Origin: CAIKBL01 sp043734785 | Lineage (GTDB): Bacteria > Pseudomonadota > Gammaproteobacteria > Ga0077536 | Length of the DNA: 12,383 nt | Assembly: GCA_043734785.1 (NCBI GenBank) | Contig: JAYTEX010000120.1 | Span: forward strand, 1-12,383 | Direction: 5' to 3' | Part shown: piece after piece, positions 5,493-12,383 of the stretch | Layout: each line of letters starts with the position of its first letter | Numbering within the stretch: the stretch's first letter is position 1 | Position numbers and translations under genes: made by a program | Notes under the pieces: model-generated | Told to the model about the DNA's origin: nothing | Database searches by the model: none | Seen by the model: the letters and a program-made list of their open reading frames with translations, nothing else

Positions 5493-7274
5493 ATGAACAT
5501 GAAGCTGCAAACCCTACGCAAACCCCTACCGCCGCTCGTGTGGCCACCGACATTGGCGCCAGCGCTGGTGGATGATCCCCTGCCGCATGCAGTGGCGCCG
5601 CTGCCGAGCGGTCCGGTGTTGGAACTCCGCGGGGTCAGTAAACACTTCGGTGTCGGGCGTACACAAACTCGCGTGCTCAACAATATCAATCTCACCGTCG
5701 CGAGCGGCGAGTTCGTCGCGATCGTGGGCTACTCGGGTAGCGGTAAAACCACCCTGCTCTCGCTGATGGCGGGCCTCCTCAAGCCCGATAGCGGCAGCAT
5801 TCTCAAGGATGGCAGAATCCTCGCTGGCCCTGGCCCAGACCGCGGTGTCGTATTTCAAAGCTACTCGCTGATGCCGTGGTTGACGGTGCATCAAAACATT
5901 GCGCTTGCGGTCGACCAGGTCTTCGCCACGCAATCTTCATCGGCACGCGCGGCACGGGTCGATCATTACATTGAACTGGTCAATCTCACTGCGGCCCGGC
6001 ATAAACGCCCCGCCGAACTGTCCGGCGGCATGCGCCAGCGGGTGGCCCTGGCGCGCGCTCTGGCCGCAGATCCCGACGTACTGTTGCTCGATGAGCCGCT
6101 CTCGGCGCTCGACGCGCTGACTCGCGCCAAACTCCAGGATGAGCTGGTTCGCATCTGGTCTATCGATAAAAAAACCATGGTGCTGATCACCAACGATGTC
6201 GACGAAGGCCTATTGTTGGCCGATCGGATCATTCCGCTGACCCCGGGGCCGCACGCCACACTTGGCCCCGAGTTCATCATCGATCTGCCGCGACCGCGCG
6301 ATCGCAAGGCAAGCAATCACGATCCGCGCTTTCAAGCATTGCGTAAGGCCGTAATCGGCTATTTGATCGAGGCCGGCAAACAGCAAGACACGCGCCACAT
6401 TGACCCAGGCCCCCCGCCGACCCAGCTGCCGAGCACGGCGCGCGAAATGCAGCCGATCGGCACCACACACCATGCGCCGCCGGACGCGGCCGTACCGCGC
6501 TATGTCGATTTCGCGTCCGTCTCGAAGGTATATCCGTCGCCGCGCGGCCCGGTCACCGTCGTTGATCGCTTCGATCTGCAGGTTAACAAAGGGGAGTTCG
6601 TCTCCATTATTGGCCACTCTGGATGCGGCAAGTCGACGGTGTTGTCGATGGCGGCCGGCCTGACTGCGGTGCACGCCGGCAGTATCGTGCTCGACTTCAA
6701 GGAAGTGACCACCGCCGGGCCCGATCGCGGGATCGTCTTCCAGGCGCCGAGCCTGGTGCCCTGGATGACCGCCTTCGATAACGTGATGCTCGGGGTCGCG
6801 CAGGTGTATCCACACGCTAGCGCCGCAGAGCGGCAGCAGATCGCGACCTACTATCTCACCCGCGTCGGCTTAGGCGACTCGCTCCACAGACGGCCCACCG
6901 CGCTCTCCAAGGGCATGCAGCAGAGGGTCGGGATCGCACGCGCGTTTGCGTTGCAACCCAAGCTGCTCTTGCTCGACGAGCCCTTCGGCATGCTCGATTC
7001 ATTGACGCGTTGGGAGTTGCAAGAAGTGCTGATGGAGGTTTGGTCGCGCAATCGCCTGACCGCGATTTGCGTCACGCATGATATCGATGAAGCACTGCTG
7101 CTCTCGGATCGAGTGGTCATGATGACCAACGGTCCAAACGCGCGCGTGGGCCGAATCCTTAAAGTGAATCTGCCGCGGCCTCGTTCGCGCCGCGCATTGC
7201 TCGATCACCCCGACTACTACCGCCTGCGCGAGGAACTCCTGGAATTCCTGATCAGTTGCGACCACACGACGTAG
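5493..7274 (+). CDS. nrtCD: Nitrate ABC transporter, fused double ATPase (NrtC/NrtD-like)
   Basis: One 593-residue chain carries both nucleotide-binding domains that power the importer. Domain 1 has Walker A GYSGSGKTT from residue 79, signature LSGGM from 176, Walker B VLLLDEP from 196, and ITNDVDE, where N234 takes the place of the usual H-loop His. Domain 2 has Walker A GHSGCGKST from 374, signature LSKGM from 471, Walker B LLLLDEP from 491, and THDIDE with His at 529. An extended linker (about 300-340) joins them. Unlike cyanobacterial NrtC, there is no NrtA-like C-terminal domain. AGGA at 5482-5485 supports the ATG at 5493; a second ATG at 5499 is possible. Asn in the first H-loop may be usual in this subgroup, but I cannot check. 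Confidence 0.9.
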   Translation: MNMKLQTLRKPLPPLVWPPTLAPALVDDPLPHAVAPLPSGPVLELRGVSKHFGVGRTQTRVLNNINLTVASGEFVAIVGYSGSGKTTLLSLMAGLLKPDSGSILKDGRILAGPGPDRGVVFQSYSLMPWLTVHQNIALAVDQVFATQSSSARAARVDHYIELVNLTAARHKRPAELSGGMRQRVALARALAADPDVLLLDEPLSALDALTRAKLQDELVRIWSIDKKTMVLITNDVDEGLLLADRIIPLTPGPHATLGPEFIIDLPRPRDRKASNHDPRFQALRKAVIGYLIEAGKQQDTRHIDPGPPPTQLPSTAREMQPIGTTHHAPPDAAVPRYVDFASVSKVYPSPRGPVTVVDRFDLQVNKGEFVSIIGHSGCGKSTVLSMAAGLTAVHAGSIVLDFKEVTTAGPDRGIVFQAPSLVPWMTAFDNVMLGVAQVYPHASAAERQQIATYYLTRVGLGDSLHRRPTALSKGMQQRVGIARAFALQPKLLLLDEPFGMLDSLTRWELQEVLMEVWSRNRLTAICVTHDIDEALLLSDRVVMMTNGPNARVGRILKVNLPRPRSRRALLDHPDYYRLREELLEFLISCDHTT

Positions 7275-7286
7275 GAGCACCCGTCG

Positions 7287-8681
7287 ATGAAAAAATCCCA
7301 TCTCGTAGTCATCGGTAACGGCATGGCGGGCATGCGCACCTTGGAGGAGTTGCTTAAAATTGCACCCGACCTCTATCACATCACGGTGTTTGGCGCCGAG
7401 CCGTATGTCAATTACAACCGCATCCTGCTCTCGCCGGTGTTGGCGGGCGAACAGTCCTTCGAAGAAATCGTGCTTAATGATGCCGCGTGGTACGCCGAGC
7501 ATCACATCACGTTGCATCTGGGTGCGGAGATCACGGCCATCGACCGGCACCAGCGCACTGTGCGCACCCGCGCCGGCGTCACCGTCCACTACGATCGCTT
7601 GCTGCTGGCAACCGGCTCCAAGCCGTTCATGTTACCGATTCCGGGCGCTCACTTGCGCGGCGTGATCCCGTACCGCGATATCGACGATACCCAGCAGATG
7701 ATCACGCGCGCGGCCAGTGCCGGGCAGGCAGTGGTGATTGGCGGTGGCTTGCTAGGCTTGGAAGCAGCCAACGGCCTCAAAGCACGCGGGATGTCCGTCA
7801 CCGTCGTGCACCTGATGGAGACCTTGATGGAGCGCCAGCTCGATGCGACCGCCGGGGGGCTGCTGCAGCGCGCCCTGGAGCAACGCGGCGTCGCGTTCGT
7901 CGTGGGTGCCAGTACCGCAGCCATTCTGGGTGATGAAAATCAGCAAGTGACCGGCGTGCAGCTCGCGGATGGCCGCGTATTGCCGGCCGCATTGGTGGTG
8001 ATGGCCATTGGCATTCGACCAAACACCGCCCTCGCGGAAACCGCTGGCCTGCACTGCGCGCGCGGCATCGTGGTCAACGATACCTTGCAGACTTACGATC
8101 CCCGCATCTACGCCGTCGGCGAGTGTGTAAACCATCGCGGCATCGCCTATGGTTTAGTTGCCCCATTGTTCGAAATGGCAAGAGTCGCGGCCAATCATTT
8201 GGCCGAGTTCGGGACCCAGCGTTATGGGGGATCGGTCACCGCGACCAAACTCAAAGTGACCGGCATCGATTTATTTTCGGCCGGAGATTTCATCGGCGAT
8301 GAATCCACCGACGCCATCGTGCTGTCCGATCCCGCGAACGGGGTCTACAAGAAACTCGTGCTGAAGGATGATCGCCTGGTCGGCAGCGTTCTTTACGGCG
8401 ACACCGCCGAGGGCAGTTGGTACTTCAAGCTGATGCGCGAAGGACGCTCGGTGGCTGAGATTCGCGACCGTCTGATGTTTGGCGAGCGCAATCTCGGGGA
8501 TGCCGGTCATCTGGGGCAAAACCAGGCGGCCGCGATGTCCGATGAGATGGAAGTCTGCGGTTGCAATGGCGTCAGCAAAGGCCAAATCTGTCAGGACCGA
8601 GGTTGCGCAGTTCTTCGTGAAAGTCGCGACCGGGGAGGAAGTGCTGGAATATACGGGGGCTTTCCTGCAGCTCTATCGTGA
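7287..8681 (+). CDS. nirB: Truncated NADH-nitrite reductase large subunit: FAD/NADH half of NirB
   Basis: NirB is normally about 800-850 residues and carries electrons from NADH through FAD and Fe-S to siroheme, reducing nitrite to ammonium in the cytoplasm. Here 464 residues remain. They include an FAD Rossmann motif GNGMAG at 10-15, an NAD-binding GGGLLG at 152-157, the long reductase body, and the first half of the BFD-type [2Fe-2S] domain (VCGCNGVSKG at about 422-431). After KGQIC (about 434) the sequence leaves the family. A NirB C-terminal block follows at once in another frame, and the frame closes at a TGA at 8679. The second BFD cysteine pair, the ferredoxin-like half-domain and the 4Fe-4S/siroheme cysteines are missing. 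TAGGAG at 7272-7277, overlapping the nrtCD stop, supports the start. The remnant could still act as a diaphorase. Confidence 0.85.
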   Translation: MKKSHLVVIGNGMAGMRTLEELLKIAPDLYHITVFGAEPYVNYNRILLSPVLAGEQSFEEIVLNDAAWYAEHHITLHLGAEITAIDRHQRTVRTRAGVTVHYDRLLLATGSKPFMLPIPGAHLRGVIPYRDIDDTQQMITRAASAGQAVVIGGGLLGLEAANGLKARGMSVTVVHLMETLMERQLDATAGGLLQRALEQRGVAFVVGASTAAILGDENQQVTGVQLADGRVLPAALVVMAIGIRPNTALAETAGLHCARGIVVNDTLQTYDPRIYAVGECVNHRGIAYGLVAPLFEMARVAANHLAEFGTQRYGGSVTATKLKVTGIDLFSAGDFIGDESTDAIVLSDPANGVYKKLVLKDDRLVGSVLYGDTAEGSWYFKLMREGRSVAEIRDRLMFGERNLGDAGHLGQNQAAAMSDEMEVCGCNGVSKGQICQDRGCAVLRESRDRGGSAGIYGGFPAALS

Positions 8682-8883
8682 AGAAGGCTACTACCTTGAG
8701 CGCACGGTGCATTTTGTCGCACGGGTCGGTCTGGACTACTGCAAAAAGCGTGTACTCGATGATCCCGCGCATAGACAAGCGCTGCACGCTCGCCTGCAAT
8801 TTGCCTTGTCGGCGGAGCACGATCCCTGGGCGGCACGCGCACAAGGCGCAGAGCCCCGCGAATATGCGACGGTCCCGGCATGA
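8594..8883 (+). pseudogene. nirB: C-terminal remnant of NirB, out of frame
   Basis: Reading in the frame that ends at the TGA at 8881-8883 gives RTEVAQFFVKVATGEEVLEY, then TGAFLQLYREEGYYLERTVH, then ARVGLDYCKKRVLDDP and DPWAARAQGAE. This is the well-conserved NirB C-terminus. It sits directly after the half BFD domain of the upstream reading frame, so about 300 residues (about 0.95 kb, estimated from typical NirB length) are missing and the frame is shifted. The join lies within roughly 8585-8600. The stop codon overlaps the nirD start as ATGA, so the original operon junction is intact. It has no start site of its own and is probably not translated. Confidence 0.85.
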
Positions 8884-9246
8884 ACGCGCACCGCGCTAAC
8901 GCGCCCGCTGATGCAAGTGCCCCCGCGGATTGGCGCAACGTGTGTGCGCTCGACGATATTCCGCGTCTCGGCGCCCGCGTGGTCACATGCACGGGCGGCA
9001 ATATCGCCCTGTTCCGCACCGCCGATGACGAGATATTTGCACTAGACGATCAGTGCCCATCGGCGTGGCCCGCTCTCACAGGGCATCGTGTATGGACGCC
9101 ACGTCGCGTGCCCGCTGCACCACTGGCAGATCGGTCTCGCCGATGGGATCGCCGTCGCACCGGATGTCGGGTGCACCGGCACCCATGCCACCGAGGTTCG
9201 CGACGGACGGGTTTATCTGAAGCTGCGGCCAGCGAGCGGCGGATGA
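8880..9246 (+). pseudogene. nirD: Nitrite reductase small subunit NirD, one-base frameshift
   Basis: NirD is the Rieske-type partner of NirB. The frame from the ATG at 8880 gives WRNVCALDDIPRLGARVVTC and FRTADDEIFALDDQCP, typical NirD, then turns to nonsense at 9056-9059. From that point the neighbouring frame reads HRRGPLSQGIVYGRHVACPL, then HHWQIGLADGIAVAPDVG, THATEV, and RDGRVYLKLRPASGG, with TGA at 9244-9246. Restoring one C in the run at 9056-9058 rebuilds a full protein of about 121 residues with the complete Rieske ligand set C-x-H and C-x2-H. Without it, the frame runs on into nasA as a false fusion. ATGA overlaps at both ends (with nirB and nasA) show the original gene borders. A sequencing error is quite possible. 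Confidence 0.85.
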
Positions 9247-11987
9247 CTAGCGCGACCACCGTGACCTCGCGCAGCGTGTGCCCGTACTGTGGCGTCGGCT
9301 GCGGTGTGCTGATCGAATCTGAAGGTCAGCGTATTACCGGGGTGCGCGGCGATCCGGCACATCCCGCCAACTTCGGCCGTCTCTGCAGTAAAGGCGCTGC
9401 GCTCCACCTCACGACCGCGCACAGCGGCAGGCTCGCACACCCTGAACTGCGGCGACATCGCGCCGACTTGCGCCAGTCCACCGATTGGGAAACCACTCTT
9501 GACTACCTCTGCGCGCGCTTCTCCCAGGTGATCGACGCCGATGGTCCCGATGCAGTCGGCTTTTACCTCTCGGGCCAATTACTGACCGAGGACTACTATG
9601 TATTCAACAAGCTCGCGAAAGGATTGATCGGTACCAACAATATCGATTCCAACTCCAGGCTTTGCATGTCCTCCGCAGTCGCCGGTTATAAAGCGACCTT
9701 GGGCGCCGATGCACCCCCAGGTTGTTACGAAGATATCGATCACGCCGACCTCGTTGTCATTGCGGGTGCAAATCCGGCGTATGCACATCCCGTGCTGTAT
9801 CGGCGCCTCGAGGCCGCTCGTGCGCAACGTCCCCTACTCAAGACAATCGTCATTGATCCGCGTCGTACGCCTACTGCGGAGGATGCAGATCTCCATCTCG
9901 CGCTGTTGCCGGGGACCGATGTCGCCCTCTTCAACGGTCTGCTGCATCTCTTGTTATGGGAAGGAAAACTCGATCAGGCCTACATCGCCGCACATACCAG
10001 TGGGTTTTCCGAACTCAAGGCTATCCTCCACGAATACACCCCGGCTATCGTGTCCAAAATCTGTGGGATCCGCGAGGACGATTTGCGTCTCGCGGCGACG
10101 CTGTGGGCAGACTCGCGCGCAACCCTCTCGCTGTACTGCCAAGGCCTCAATCAATCTGCGAATGGCACGGCGAACAATGCGGCCTTGATCAATCTGCATC
10201 TCGCCACGGGGCAGCTCGGTCGCCCAGGTGCGGGCCCCTTCTCGCTCACCGGGCAACCGAACGCGATGGGGGGCCGCGAAGTCGGAGGCATGGCAAATCT
10301 TTTATCGGCGCACCGTGATCTCGCGAATCCCGCCCATCGTGCGGAGGTCGCGGCCTTATGGGGGGTGCCGAGCGTGCCCGCACTGCCGGGCAAGACCGCA
10401 CTCGAAATGTTCGAAGCCGTCGCCGCCGGCGAGATAAAGATCCTATGGATCGCGGGCACCAATCCCGCGCAATCCTTGCCGAACCAAGCGGTGGTCCGAG
10501 CCGCCTTACAGAAAGCAGAACTGGTGATTCTTCAGGAGGCCTTCGCGCACACCGAAACCGCAGCGTTCGCGGACGTGGTGCTCCCCGCCGCAAGTTGGGG
10601 CGAGAAGGACGGCACGATGACCAATTCTGAGCGGCGCATCGCGCGGGTACGCGCGGCAGTGGCAGCACCCGGCGAGGCGCGCGCGGACTGGCAGATCGCC
10701 GTCGACTTCGCACGTCGTCTCGAACGGACTATGCGGCCCGGACTGACCAGCCTATTCCCCTATCGCAGCCCAGGCGAAGTGTTTGCCGAGCACGGTGCCA
10801 CGACCCAGGGCCGTGATGTCGATATCACGGGACTTAGCTACGCGACTCTCGAAGCACAGGGTCCTCAGCAATGGCCTTATCCGGCGGGCGCCACCGGCGG
10901 CATGGCGCGACTGTACGCCGATGGCCGCTTTCCCACCGACAGTGGCCGCGCGCGCTTTTATCCTGCGCAGTTTGTCCCCGTGGCGGAACCTCCCGATGCG
11001 CGCTATCCGCTGACATTGAATACCGGTCGGCTGCGTGATCAATGGCACGGGATGACGCGTAGCGGCCGGGTCACGCAGCTATTCAGCCATGTCGCGCAAC
11101 CGATGCTCGAAATGAATGCCGATGACATGCAGCGACGTAAGCTGCCTGCAGGGGCCTTGGTGCGGGTTCGATCACGGCGCGGAGAGGTCATTCTGCCAGT
11201 CACCGCGAGCGCAGCTCAGCGTGTGGGGCAGGTTTTCATTCCGATGCACTGGGGCAGCGCCTGGTGGCGTGGTCCTGGGATCAACGGTCTTACCACCGAT
11301 GCGCGCGATCCCACCTCGATGCAGCCGGAACTCAAGGCCTGTGCGGTGGCGGTGGACAGCGCCAACCTGCCGTGGGAACTTGTCGCGATGACGATTCTCG
11401 AACCCACTGACAAAGCGCTCGCAGACCAACGATTAGCGGGTTTTCAGGCGCAACTCGAGCGTTTCGAGTATGCGAGTTGTGGTCGCTTCGGTAGCGTGCG
11501 CGAAGGCGTGATTTTCCGCGCCGCGGGTGCCTGTGCCCCATCGGCAGAAACCCTGCACGCGATTGAACAACTGCTGGGCTTTAGCGATCCGGCACAGAGG
11601 ATGTCTTATGAGGATCCCAGCCGAGGCGTTCGACGTGTGTTGCAGGTGGAGGCGGGAAAGTTGGTCGGGCTGATGCTTGCAGGCAACGTCGCGGGACAGG
11701 ATTGGCTGCAGCACTGGCTGGACGCGGGCGAGAGTGTGACGGGCCTGGGCCCGCAGTTGCTTGCGCCGAACGCCACCCCACCGACCGGCGCCACGCCGCT
11801 GAGTCGCATGATTTGCAGTTGCGAGCAGGTGTCCGAGCGCGCGCTCGAACTTGCGTTAGACTCGCTTGATGCGATCGATGATGGCGCCTATGCGTGGCTG
11901 CAAATACGGTTGAAATGCGGTATTCAGTGCGGATCCTGTGGCCCCGAAATCCGCCACTTAATTGCCTCACGACGCGCTGCGGCCTGA
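9243..11987 (+). CDS. nasA: Assimilatory nitrate reductase catalytic subunit NasA with C-terminal BFD domain
   Basis: The 914-residue molybdoenzyme reduces nitrate to nitrite in the cytoplasm. The N-terminal [4Fe-4S] ligands are C13, C16, C20 and C48 (CPYCGVGC, GRLCSKG). C141 in NSRLCMSSAVAGY is the expected Mo ligand of the bis-MGD site. TGQPNAMGGREVGGM and the C-terminal dinucleotide-binding region are typical of NasA. After about residue 850 a BFD-type [2Fe-2S] domain follows with C858, C860, C896 and C899, plus an extra C892, as in Klebsiella-type NasA that receives electrons from a flavoprotein. The true start is the ATG at 9243, overlapping the nirD stop as ATGA. The longer open frame beginning at 8880 is an artefact of the nirD frameshift. 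No lesion is visible. Confidence 0.93.
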   Translation: MTSATTVTSRSVCPYCGVGCGVLIESEGQRITGVRGDPAHPANFGRLCSKGAALHLTTAHSGRLAHPELRRHRADLRQSTDWETTLDYLCARFSQVIDADGPDAVGFYLSGQLLTEDYYVFNKLAKGLIGTNNIDSNSRLCMSSAVAGYKATLGADAPPGCYEDIDHADLVVIAGANPAYAHPVLYRRLEAARAQRPLLKTIVIDPRRTPTAEDADLHLALLPGTDVALFNGLLHLLLWEGKLDQAYIAAHTSGFSELKAILHEYTPAIVSKICGIREDDLRLAATLWADSRATLSLYCQGLNQSANGTANNAALINLHLATGQLGRPGAGPFSLTGQPNAMGGREVGGMANLLSAHRDLANPAHRAEVAALWGVPSVPALPGKTALEMFEAVAAGEIKILWIAGTNPAQSLPNQAVVRAALQKAELVILQEAFAHTETAAFADVVLPAASWGEKDGTMTNSERRIARVRAAVAAPGEARADWQIAVDFARRLERTMRPGLTSLFPYRSPGEVFAEHGATTQGRDVDITGLSYATLEAQGPQQWPYPAGATGGMARLYADGRFPTDSGRARFYPAQFVPVAEPPDARYPLTLNTGRLRDQWHGMTRSGRVTQLFSHVAQPMLEMNADDMQRRKLPAGALVRVRSRRGEVILPVTASAAQRVGQVFIPMHWGSAWWRGPGINGLTTDARDPTSMQPELKACAVAVDSANLPWELVAMTILEPTDKALADQRLAGFQAQLERFEYASCGRFGSVREGVIFRAAGACAPSAETLHAIEQLLGFSDPAQRMSYEDPSRGVRRVLQVEAGKLVGLMLAGNVAGQDWLQHWLDAGESVTGLGPQLLAPNATPPTGATPLSRMICSCEQVSERALELALDSLDAIDDGAYAWLQIRLKCGIQCGSCGPEIRHLIASRRAAA

Positions 11988-11993
11988 ACTATC

Positions 11994-12383
11994 ATGACTA
12001 TCGACTTCGCTGCTCTACTCAAAGAAATCGGTCGCGGAAAACATGCGGCGCGATCGCTTAACCTTGAGCAGTCTCAAGCGCTAGGCAGCGCGCTCGCGGC
12101 CAACACCGTGCCGGATGGTGTGCTGGGCGGGATACTGATCGCCTTGCGGATGAAAGGGGAAAGTGCATCCGAATTGCTGGGCCTTCATCGCGGCCTGAAT
12201 GGATCACCGCAGACCCGACCATTGCGAATGATACCCTCAGCCAATACAGCCACCCCGCTGGTGATCCCGAGCTACAACGGGGCGCGCCGACACCCGAACC
12301 TGCTGCCATTGCTGGCGCTGGTGCTGCGCGAACTGGATATCCCGGTGCTGATTCATGGACCGCGCGCAGTGGCTGGGCGCACC
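11994..12383 (+). CDS. ybiB: YbiB/TrpD2-family protein, N-terminal part (runs off the window)
   Basis: An ATG at 11994, 6 nt after the nasA stop, opens 130 codons that continue past the window edge. Residues 1-70 resemble the helical N-terminal domain of the glycosyltransferase family 3 / anthranilate phosphoribosyltransferase fold (FAALLKEIGRGKHAARSLNL, then GVLGGILIALRMKGES). IPSYNGARRHPNLLPLLAL and IPVLIHGP begin the second domain. This pattern fits the YbiB (TrpD2) subfamily, whose E. coli member binds nucleic acid rather than making tryptophan. Such genes are commonly found after nasA in proteobacterial nitrate clusters, often next to a siroheme synthase gene. Its role in nitrate assimilation is unknown. 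No strong ribosome binding site is seen, so coupling to nasA is likely. Confidence 0.8.
   Translation, partial: MTIDFAALLKEIGRGKHAARSLNLEQSQALGSALAANTVPDGVLGGILIALRMKGESASELLGLHRGLNGSPQTRPLRMIPSANTATPLVIPSYNGARRHPNLLPLLALVLRELDIPVLIHGPRAVAGRT

Noticed and set aside
8479..8883. Separate 134-residue gene after nirB
   Set aside because: The first third is out-of-frame nirB sequence. Only the part from about 8594 is protein-like, and it is the NirB C-terminus; there is no start site.
8880..11987. A single 1035-residue Rieske-molybdopterin fusion protein
   Set aside because: The segment between about 9057 and 9242 in this frame is nonsense, whereas the neighbouring frame encodes the rest of NirD and stops as ATGA over the NasA start.
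1..12383. CRISPR arrays, tRNA or rRNA genes
   Set aside because: No regularly spaced repeat-spacer pattern, cloverleaf or rRNA-like sequence was seen. The repeats present are dispersed inverted or short tandem copies.

Overview
The window looks like a chromosomal segment of a gamma- or betaproteobacterium. The reasons are the gene order (nitrate ABC transporter, nirB, nirD, nasA, ybiB-type gene), a sigma-54 promoter, and REP/RAYT-type repeats in front of the cluster. I cannot name a genus. The right three quarters is GC-rich with uniform coding style. The two minus-strand genes at the left are clearly lower in GC and look acquired.

Layout. 1-136: a GC-rich structured element with two copies of CCCATTTCCACCC. 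137-1306 (minus): a tight two-gene unit, a helical DUF5677/HEPN-like protein followed by a small GIY-YIG (T5orf172/MUG113-type) protein, with an 11-bp inverted repeat just upstream. 1307-2280: repeat-rich debris, comprising three copies of CACGAAGTGG, the C-terminal remnant of a REP-associated tyrosine transposase (RAYT) bracketed by a 16-bp inverted repeat, a REP pair, a truncated small ORF, a 14-bp inverted-repeat element, and scattered copies of GAGTCTGACCCC. 2281-2640: no gene I can support. 2646-3000: a control region with a possible NtrC site, a near-consensus sigma-54 promoter, and a leader that folds like a NasR/NasT (ANTAR) antitermination leader ending in an intrinsic terminator.

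3010-12383 (plus): an assimilatory nitrate operon. The genes are a periplasmic nitrate-binding protein (nrtA), a permease (nrtB), a fused double ATPase (nrtCD), NADH-nitrite reductase nirB and nirD, nitrate reductase nasA, and the start of a ybiB/trpD2-family gene. Junctions are short, and the nirB/nirD and nirD/nasA joins are both ATGA overlaps. Nitrate would be imported by NrtABCD, reduced by NasA in the cytoplasm, and the nitrite then reduced to ammonium by NirBD.

The main surprise is that the nitrite-reductase step is broken twice as read. NirB has lost about 300 residues, including the siroheme/4Fe-4S region, through an internal deletion that also shifts the frame. NirD has a one-base loss in a C run that destroys its Rieske motif and makes nirD and nasA read as one false 1035-residue ORF. 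Transport and nitrate reduction look intact. The NirD lesion could be a sequencing error. The NirB deletion is harder to explain that way, but could be an assembly join.
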